Positions 56,558 to 64,000 of a stretch of 64,000 nucleotides of DNA are shown one piece after another. Below the pieces are notes generated by a model. It worked only from the letters and a program-made list of their open reading frames with translations, made no database searches and had not been told where the DNA came from. Location of the stretch: assembly GCF_003590095.1 (NCBI RefSeq), contig NC_039481.1, positions 12,307,895 through 12,371,894 on the forward strand, given 5' to 3'. Made by a program: the position numbers and the translations under genes. This stretch comes from Trichoplusia ni (lineage: Eukaryota; Arthropoda; Insecta; Lepidoptera; Noctuidae). The stretch's first letter is position 1; the number at the start of each line of letters is the position of its first letter.

Positions 56558-57277
56558 AAGCATGATATTTGATTCATTGCACAAAACTATCAGAGAGCAA
56601 TCATTCGGATCGGGTTTTTTATTTTGCACAGTTCTTTATAAGTTTATTATGACGGCATTTATAGAGCAAAAATATTTCAGCTGAAACAAAGTCATATATT
56701 TCTTGTGCAAATTGAGTATTCTTACTTAAATTCTAATGCTAAAACTTGAAAGTGCGGATATTAATTGCTTAAGCAAATAAAAAATATTCTTTAAGGTTTT
56801 AAAATTACTAGGAGATAAATTAATAAACACGCGTGACTACCGCGGTGCATCGTTTGAATATAAGTTGTCCGCAGACAAGGTACCATAAAACAACTAATTT
56901 CTTTTTTTAACTACTTGATTTGAAAACAGTTAAGATTTTCATTTGTTTACTCTCAATTCTAACATTAAACAATGGGTGCACTCCATTACACGTAGCTACT
57001 CTTCAAGACAGATGACTGTTGACTTTAGTTCACAGAAACGCGAGCAAATTCTTTTGATACCGACCTTAAAAGTGAATGCACGGTAATGTATAGGTATTTC
57101 CCCGGCATCCAGCGGGCATTACTCACAGGTTCAATAATGGAACTCCTTGGTAAATTCAATCAAACAGATGCGATTGAAAGGCACATTAGGTTTATCTTTT
57201 ACCCGACTATGAAAGAAAGAGGGTTATGTTAAAATACTAATACTTTTTTTTATAGTAACTATCGTGAGAGTGATTCC
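56558..57277. other. AT-rich non-coding DNA, nothing recognised
   Basis: No gene or repeat copy is supported. Confidence 0.5.
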
Positions 57278-57445
57278 TTATTAAATAATGCAACGGTATA
57301 CTCACGTGTATTTTATCAGGGCGGCCCAACAGTTTGACTCGCGACCCCGCTGCGTCAGCTCAAGATTAAAGACTCCGGTTGGGTCCAAAACTAGATGGAC
57401 AATCCTGATTAATACGCATGAGTAAACCGTTGCATGATTTAAGAC
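57278..57445. mobile_element. inverted-repeat MITE, long copy
   Basis: The left end TTATTAAATAATGCAACGGT and ATACTCACGTGTATTTTATC is the near-complement of the right end GATTAATACGCATGAGTAAA and CCGTTGCATGATTTAA, giving inverted repeats of about 37 bp. The interior has GACTCGCGACCCCGCTGCGT and GTTGGGTCCAAAACTAGATG. It is the long form of the family whose 92-bp form is at 1589. Confidence 0.7.
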
Positions 57446-57494
57446 TAAAACGTTTGATCTATGAGATACATGGAATGTTTTTTATAAGGCATGA

Positions 57495-57645
57495 ATTTAA
57501 GGGTGTCGTACCCATAGGGGAAAAAAAAAAAACTTATTTACGAGGCTCCGCTATCAGTCCGTCTCTTCTTTCGTGTGCTACAAAGCTTTATCGCATGAAC
57601 CCTGATAATAGACGGGTGAAATATTATACAGATTTCACAAAAAAT
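57495..57645 (+). mobile_element. GTCY-microsatellite MITE, diverged left half
   Basis: AAGGGTGTCGTACCCATAGG, a run of A, TTACGAGGCTCCGCTATCAG, TCCGTCTCTTCTTTCGTGTG, TTTATCGCATGAACCCTGAT and GGGTGAAATATTATACAGAT follow the family order. The open frame across it is incidental. Confidence 0.5.
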
Positions 57646-58640
57646 TAACAACAAATAAATATCGATGTTATTTAAAAAAAATAAGAACACTATCAGAGGT
57701 GAAAGCAATCATATTTATAACGTCAAAGTTTTTGTCTTCTTAAGCTGTTGTGTCTAAAGTTAACAACACTTAATTTAATGGTTATTTAGATAACGTTCAA
57801 ATAAAGACAACCACCTTGCTTAGTTATCAACTCTAAAACTTTTATACTTTGAAATAAATATACTCTTAAGCAAAGGCACAGGTGAAAGTCGATACAAAGT
57901 GACATCAAGAATTCAAGATACATTAGAAATAGCAGTTCAACTACTTCACTTAAATGTACTGTCTCCATTATCATTGGCTTGAAAAGGTCAACTAAAAAAA
58001 GACTTATTGAAAAAAAAACCTTTTTGTTCTCGTTAATACGCAATTAATACGAATAACATGTCAAGATGTCTTTAGTTTGATAACGGTATCGTGTTTAAAA
58101 GCGTACGTAGAGTTTGTTTTATTGATAACTACGGTCTTTTATATTTGTGTAAATATCTTTTCAAGTTAATTTGAGTATGACAAGTAAGTGCAAATCACTA
58201 GACAGTGATATTTATAATTTACATAGGATTTATTATCTTTAAATTAATTAAAAGTGAGTAGGTTTTAGCGGAAGATTTAAAAGGTACTCTAAACTATCAA
58301 CTGACGAAACTGAATATTATTTTTAACGGATACGTAAAAAATAATAATTTTGTAATTGAAAAAAAATAGTCAAATCAAATTTTATATCGCCAATAATCAA
58401 GTACGAAACATGAAAACAATAACGAAATAGGTTTAGTAAAGTGTTTCGAAATTTAAACAGCATTTGGAATTCAGGCGCGTAAATAAACGAACATTCTGGA
58501 ATATGAGCATCGACGTCATTGCAAGCAGTCGCCAGTAAATATAGTTGTCATAACATTGTTAAACAAAGTGATATGCGACCTCATTTGTTGTTGATGCTAG
58601 TGTGAATAGTGCCAGCGAGCTTTTGAAGTAAGACTTGTTG
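57646..58640. other. AT-rich non-coding DNA, nothing recognised
   Basis: The 85-codon minus frame 57786-58043 is L/F/V-rich and has no motif. Confidence 0.45.
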
Positions 58641-58790
58641 TGGAAGAGAAATGGTGAAGAGCGACTGCTTATCTGACCTCATCAACATGGTACCCCTTAG
58701 TAAGACTGGTTTTCAGACTTTCGACCGTGATAATTGTCAAAGATGTGGTATAGTTAACTACAATTCGCGTCCCTGACAAAATACAAAGGA
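58641..58790 (+). repeat. LINE-like interspersed repeat, fragment
   Basis: GGTGAAGAGCGACTGCTTAT, CTGACCTCATCAACATGGTA, CCCCTTAGTAAGACTGGTTT, CAGACTTTCGACCGTGATAA and TGTCAAAGATGTGG give the same order as the repeat at 47866, with the CTGACCTC segment better kept here. Confidence 0.5.
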
Positions 58791-59132
58791 TCTCGCTATG
58801 ACATGGATTTTAATCCATCCATGGACCGACCGTATCAAGCGTAGCTTTGCTTGTGATCGATCAACTTTTACGGTTGTACCTTAGCCATGAGTTCCTATTT
58901 CTCTTAAGTTTTTATCAACATCCCTTGAAATATCGGATAGCAAAAGCATTTTAAGCTTGAAAGAAATCTCATGAAAAAAATTTTTTAGTTCCATTTCAAC
59001 CTCTTTTCTCAAAAAAATCTCAATATACGACCCCATCCATATCCCTCACGAAATATAATAAATTCAAAATAGCTTAACCTATCTCATTATACCTTAACGA
59101 GAATATATCAGGGCCATAAATTTAGCGGTTCG
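58791..59132. other. AT-rich non-coding DNA, nothing recognised
   Basis: No gene or repeat copy is supported. Confidence 0.5.
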
Positions 59133-59171
59133 TGACGTCACACTGAATCATATCAGTGACTCGTGACGTCA
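59133..59171. promoter_or_regulatory. paired TGACGTCA palindromes, 31 bp apart
   Basis: CRE palindromes lie at 59133-59140 and 59164-59171, both preceded by TCG (direct repeat TCGTGACGTCA). The spacer contains ATCATATCAGTGACTCG. A 31-bp spacing is close to three helical turns, so both sites face the same side of the DNA. No gene start is identified nearby. Confidence 0.45.
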
Positions 59172-60016
59172 TTAATTTGGACGTACATGTCTTGGAAACC
59201 AGACGACTGAACTTTGACAGATTTGGGGTTCCTTTGAAAGGCAAGAAACCGGGAGAGAGATTGCCGTAAGGAAAAAAAACATAAATAATTTCGTACGAGA
59301 TAAATTTTACACATTTATTATAAATATTTGGTTTTTGTTGGCGTATTTTATTTGGACTTTTAGATTAAATCCGCGGAGACATATTTAGATAATATGTAAG
59401 AAATTTAATTTAGATAGAGAATCCTGAAAGTATTTTGTGAAAACCTTTGCGCAGTTTTGTTATACAGCAGGCTAGACAAACAACTTTTGAAAAACATAAA
59501 ACTTTGACTTTGATAAAACAGAAGGTCAAACTGCCTGACTGAATTCTTAAAATAAACCATTTTCTGTTAATCTTATAAGGCTTGTCTTAATGTCGTATTC
59601 TATGTTACGATTCACAAGTGTAGCCATATTTATCTTGGTTTTCTAGATAAGTTGGTATTGAAATAATACTACAAAAGGCTGGGATCCAATGTATTAGAAA
59701 AGTTTACCTTTTCTCAGGCTCAAATCCCTATTGAAAAAAGATACTAGCTTGGGCTTACTAGTCTGGGATTTGGATCAACATACGTTTGTAGATTGTCCTC
59801 AGGTAGATATAATAATGAACCTTTTCTTTGCCCAAATCTATAGTTTTTATATAACTTTAATCTTTCTTATGTGTTGTATTTTATAAGTCATTTATTTCTT
59901 CTTCGACTATCTAAGGATGTATGTTATTTCGAAATATAGGAGACTTTCTTTTTTTCACTGAAAGTTAAAAATCCCGTATCCACGTTGCTATTTTTCACTG
60001 ATTTTCATGTAAGGGT
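59172..60016. other. AT-rich non-coding DNA, nothing recognised
   Basis: No gene or repeat copy is supported. Confidence 0.5.
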
Positions 60017-60172
60017 TGAAGACGCATTGCAAGAATCGTGTTGCAAGAATTGCAACACATTACCACGCTCTGAGACCAAAGCACAGATGACATACCACGG
60101 GCGGTTCCAGCAAGAATCTGACACACTCGCCACGTAGGGGGCAATTGGGGGTTACGGTAGGATTCCCCAGAA
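60017..60172 (-). repeat. dispersed repeat family A, diverged copy
   Basis: On the minus strand: GGGGAATCCTACCGTAACCC, CCAATTGCCCCCTACGTGGC, GAGTGTCAGATTCTTGCTGG, AACCGCCCGTGGTATGTCAT, CTGTGCTTTGGTCTCAGAGC and TGGTAATGTGTTGCAATTCT. It follows the 41657 copy with many changes and a short local duplication of TTGCAAGAAT near its 3' end. Confidence 0.55.
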
Positions 60173-62601
60173 TTTAAAAAAGGGGTATTGTTAAAAGGGC
60201 TTATTTACAAGAATAGAAGGAGTGAAAAAGCCAACAGTCATACGATCGCAATCAACATTCACTTATTAAAATATTCATACTAAACGAACTGAAACAATAG
60301 ATAGTCGACGAGAAATCTAATACATTATTATATCAATAAACATCCGAATATCGGGTCCAAATAACAATATTGTCGGACAAAACATGGGGATCGTGTAGTT
60401 CTCAAACATTTATTGAATATTTTCAATACATTGTGATATCGTCAGACATAATGCCTCTTTTGATATAGGAAACCAATAATAAGGTACTCTCAATGCCTTG
60501 ACAAATCTACTCGAGTCTCACAAACTCACAATAATGATACATTGTTGACTGATTTGAACACGGAAGAAATAAGGTAAAGGAAATGCCACTGTTCTACCTG
60601 TTGTACTAATATTGCTGTGGTGGAATGCCGTGTTATGTGCCTTAACATCGGTAATATTATTTTTAAATAAACAGGTGATAGGCTATCTGAAACTATACTA
60701 TACAATACACGATACTGTATTGCCAAATATACGATACATCATTATGTATCTATAACTTTTTTTATTTCTAATTTTCATCTCTTTGCGTCCATTAAAGGCG
60801 TACAAAATTAAATGCATACCTCGTTGTTTAGTTTATACGTGCAAAAACAAACTCAGAAGAAAAAGGTTTTTTTAGTTATAGAATATAATCGGTTTTAAAG
60901 CTGTCCCAATTTATATGCTCAATGTTGATCGTCATCTCCTAATTTTAACACGAACGACGAATTAAAGAGCCAGTTCCTTCTACATTATTATGTTCCATGG
61001 ACACTGTCGCGATGTATCAGTCCCATCCAGAAATGGGAAGAATTAATGTTTTGTGTATTACGACTTTATTTTACAAATGAATGCTCTTCCGTTTCGCTTT
61101 GTTTTTTTACTTTGCTGTATTATTGGACATGTTCTACATAAACATTTTTTATGTAGCTTTTTGATTGTCATTTGCTAGAATTTACCTTTTATTTTATTTT
61201 CTCAGCTCATTGGGTTCATTATGAGGAGAGAAAACTGGAAAGCTTCTTGTTAAGCGTTTCTCCATTTTGTTCTCTTCTTAAGCGCCTTCAATTCTATAGG
61301 TTGTCTGTTCCTTGAAAAAATCTCCACTATTCCATTAAATTGGTTTTCAGTAATAGGCATGTCATAGAGTAACGTTTTGGAAGCGTTTCTGAGAATGCAG
61401 TGGTATTGATAACAGTTCTCATACTAAGAAGACTAAACCAGACCAACGCCCAATCCGATATCCGCATCCATATAGTAGCCCTTTACCCCTTTTAACCAAT
61501 ACCGTTCAGACACCAAGTCCCCAAAAGGCCCATCCAGTGGTTATAGGTTCAATTTTATTTTCTAACTTTCTACCTGCAGTAAATCCCGATCAAACAATTT
61601 AAATATATGTATAGATAAAGCCCTCTACAGATGACCCACCGAAAAACCATTCCCAATATTTATTAAAACCTTTTCCCATTATAAAAGCAATTTGTGAAAG
61701 GTCTTTTTATTGATCACACCATTTCATTGTTTACTTCGGAATCGAAAGATAAATGAGTGTCGTAAATTAATGATTACGTCTGCCCACAACAGGCTGTTGA
61801 CAGGTGTTACTTTTGCCTAATGTAGGGAGGGAAATTAAAAACAAATTATCGTGAGCTGTTAATACTTTAAGTATTTAGGTTTATTCGATTTTCAACAAAA
61901 AGTTTTCTAAAATACCTTTTTTATTCGCTTGGGCATAAAAACTTTTAAACTTTATTATGATTTTATGTCGTCTTGTTTCTTCTTCAACTCTTGCCAACGG
62001 CGGTGACTGACAAACAATATATATATTTTATCATTTGGTAGCGATAGATATTTTGACCAGCCTCCCGTTTTATAGCTTACTGATACTAATAATTTTAAAC
62101 GAGCATCACAGCATGCTCTTGTGTGAAAAATTCACAAACTGTACATTCATTACTAAAAGAAAAACAACATTACACGAGAAAAAGGAGTTCCTTAGTATCA
62201 CCTACTTTAAGTACTCAAACTAGACTTTCCGTAACACATTTTCTTTAAACGCCATGTTGTATTTTCATCGGTTTGGTAACAATCACAGGTTGAATAATAC
62301 GACGTTGGACTGAGAAAACGAAATTGCTTTGCCGTACTCTAAGCATTCGACTCAAAGGAATATATTGTTGCACTTTCTAACCTTACTACTAGGACTTTTT
62401 AAATTGAAAGATGTAATCTATCCTTTTTGCTGGGACTTGGTTTTTATGATAGAGAAGGAATGTTTACTAAGGAAAAAAAAATATGAACGGGAAAACTATG
62501 ACTGAATAATAATTCACTTTCGGAAATTTGTTTCTTAAAAAAACAGCACCGCCATCAAGGAACTTAATCCATATGTCGCGGATCGATGATTACAAAAATG
62601 C
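60173..62601. other. AT-rich non-coding DNA, nothing recognised
   Basis: Frames at 60526-60726 (-) and 62035-62223 (+) are chance-like. No repeat copies were found. Confidence 0.45.
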
Positions 62602-62690
62602 TAACCCTACGCGTATCGAACACGCGACACATTGCGTCCAGTGGGCTTGGCGTGGTAACCTCAACCACTCGGATAGCCGCGCAGTCCTAA
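62602..62690 (-). mobile_element. tRNA-derived SINE head, family 2
   Basis: On the minus strand: GACTGCGCGGCTATCCGAGT, GGTTGAGGTTACCACGCCAA, GCCCACTGGACGCAATGTGT and CGCGTGTTCGATACGCGTAG. The A box is in TATCCGAGTGG and the B box in TGTTCGATACG. The sequence after it, AGCATTTTTGTAATCATCGA, is a decayed form of the family 2 body start (AAGCATTTGTGTGATCCACG). The tRNA-like folding is only partial. Confidence 0.6.
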
Positions 62691-63459
62691 GGAATGATCT
62701 GCTGTGAGTTGACTTTGATGGCTTGTATGGATGAGTTATTTTGCCAAGCTTCTGATAAGGAGGACTACAGCAAGCTGATCATTGATCTCCACTAGTTATA
62801 GAGGCACCGCTAGAAGAAGATGCTGCTGTCATGAACAAATCTTTGTTTATTGATATTTCTTCAATTAGAGCATGAACATATAAAAGTAACGAATCGAATT
62901 CGATTCAAAACACGGACTCTTCAAAGTCTGAAATAAACGGAACATTCTCATTAAACTAGATTTAAGGATGGTAAACGTTTTGATAGCCTATTAATGATCC
63001 GTGTTAAAGGTATACTATAGTTTTGACGAAGACTGAGTTCGGGCACGTAACTTTTTTAGAACCCAGTTAAAGTTCTCGAACGACTTTTTAATCCCATTTC
63101 GGAAGCCTTAAAAAACGATTTAACAACAATAAAACGAAGTTAGTGTTTTAACTTTATTAAGTACATTTTAAGTCGGAATGGATGGAGATAAGATCTCCGT
63201 TTTGATGGAAGTATGATGTTTAGAATTTCTTTGAGTTTTTATTCGTCATTATAATGACTACCAGGTCGTCTAGGCTTTGTTTCACAAGGAATGCGTAGCG
63301 AGGGTCATGTTTTAAAAAATGTTTTACCTATAGATACTCGTATATCTGTGTATGGTCAACGAACCAATTCAAACTGAATACTATTAGTTCTTAAAAAAAC
63401 TTAGTTCTCAAAACTTAGATATGAAAATAATTACATACAATACTGTGTTTTCTGTTGAC
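62691..63459. other. AT-rich non-coding DNA, nothing recognised
   Basis: No gene or repeat copy is supported. Confidence 0.5.
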
Positions 63460-63515
63460 TGACTTTTGATCTAGTGGTAAGTGACCGTGATTGCTATACC
63501 GTCAAGGACGAATGT
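63460..63515 (+). repeat. tRNA-like SINE head fragment
   Basis: TTGATCTAGTGGTAAGTGAC followed by CGTGATTGCTATACCGTCAA resembles the A-box half of a tRNA-derived SINE of the TAGTGGTTAGTGACCCTG type. No B box follows. Confidence 0.35.
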
Positions 63516-63599
63516 TTCTATGGCGAGCAGAATGTACTGTGTCTTGTATGTATCTACATATTCTGTATTCTCAAATATAAATAGTATTTTAATGAGTCG

Positions 63600-63772
63600 T
63601 ATGTACTTATAATACCACCTTCCCTTAGTGTGTTAATATATAGCGTAGTTTGAACATATCATCTGTGAAAATTGTAATTGATACAGCCTAGCGACGGACA
63701 CACGGACGAACAGACAGACGGACAGAGAGTGGAGTCGTAGTAGGGTTTCGTTTTTGGCACTACGGAATCCTA
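63600..63772 (-). mobile_element. GTCY-microsatellite MITE, left part
   Basis: On the minus strand: AGGATTCCGTAGTGCCAAAA, ACGAAACCCTACTACGACTC, core CTGTCCGTCTGTCTGTTCGT, GCTAGGCTGTATCA and ATTTTCACAGATGATATG. The far end is not resolved. Confidence 0.65.
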
Positions 63773-64000
63773 AGAACTAATGCCGTAGGTACTGTTATAA
63801 AATTTCAGCGTACAGTAAAGTTATTTCAAGACATTTAAAAAGCAATTTCTCTGTGTACTGACGGCCAGATCAGAAGTAAAACGCGGAAAGCAACATTTTA
63901 ATTTGGAGGCTCCGCAAATAACTCGTAAACATAAATAATTTGCTTTTGATATCTTTAAAAGGAGTTTCATGATTATGTTTTTTCGTACTTAAAACCTTTT
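63773..64000. other. AT-rich non-coding DNA, nothing recognised
   Basis: The window ends without a feature being cut, as far as can be seen. Confidence 0.5.

Noticed and set aside
1..64000. CRISPR array, rRNA, integrated phage or bacterial operon
   Set aside because: No regularly spaced direct repeats, no rRNA-like sequence and no clusters of long co-directional frames were seen.

Overview
The window looks like nuclear DNA from a moth or butterfly (Lepidoptera), probably a noctuoid moth. It is AT-rich throughout (about one third G+C by eye). It is littered with short non-autonomous elements whose sequences I recognise from lepidopteran genomes: tRNA-derived SINEs, Helitron-like elements ending GTTGCCCGCG/CTAG, and MITE-like elements carrying a degenerate GTCY microsatellite. 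There are no bacterial-style operons, no rRNA, no CRISPR array and no intact tRNA gene. The species call is an inference from repeat families; no species-diagnostic gene is present.

No gene can be called with confidence. The longest open frames are about 60 to 113 codons, which is what chance gives in 64 kb of six-frame AT-rich DNA. I read the window as intergenic or deep-intronic sequence. A few stretches have coding-like composition and are listed as low-confidence candidates: 8506-8730 (+), 30529-30780 (+), 39618-39935 (-), a minus-strand cluster at 43003-44594, 53591-53845 (-) and 55598-55786 (+). One reverse transcriptase fossil of a LINE lies at 9096-9357.

Layout: 0-9 kb holds an inverted-repeat MITE, a full-length tRNA SINE on the minus strand, GTCY elements and a second SINE family. 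9-28 kb holds the LINE fossil, seven Helitron-like copies of three families, a foldback element with a CTACG minisatellite, a perfect 23-bp hairpin and a GC-rich islet near 25.45 kb. 28-43 kb is mostly plain DNA with three copies of an unclassified repeat (family A) and a 26-bp near-palindrome. 43-49 kb holds the minus-strand coding-like cluster, a tRNA-like SINE, a foldback element and more GTCY copies. 49-64 kb holds a poly-A-tailed SINE, two inverted-repeat elements, a candidate membrane-anchor exon, and further GTCY, SINE and family A copies.

Across the window the 8-bp palindrome TGACGTCA (CRE/bZIP site) occurs eight times, against roughly one expected from base composition. Two pairs of these sites share longer flanks. 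This and the minus-strand cluster are the most worthwhile things to test. Nothing here shows a multi-gene system or pathway.
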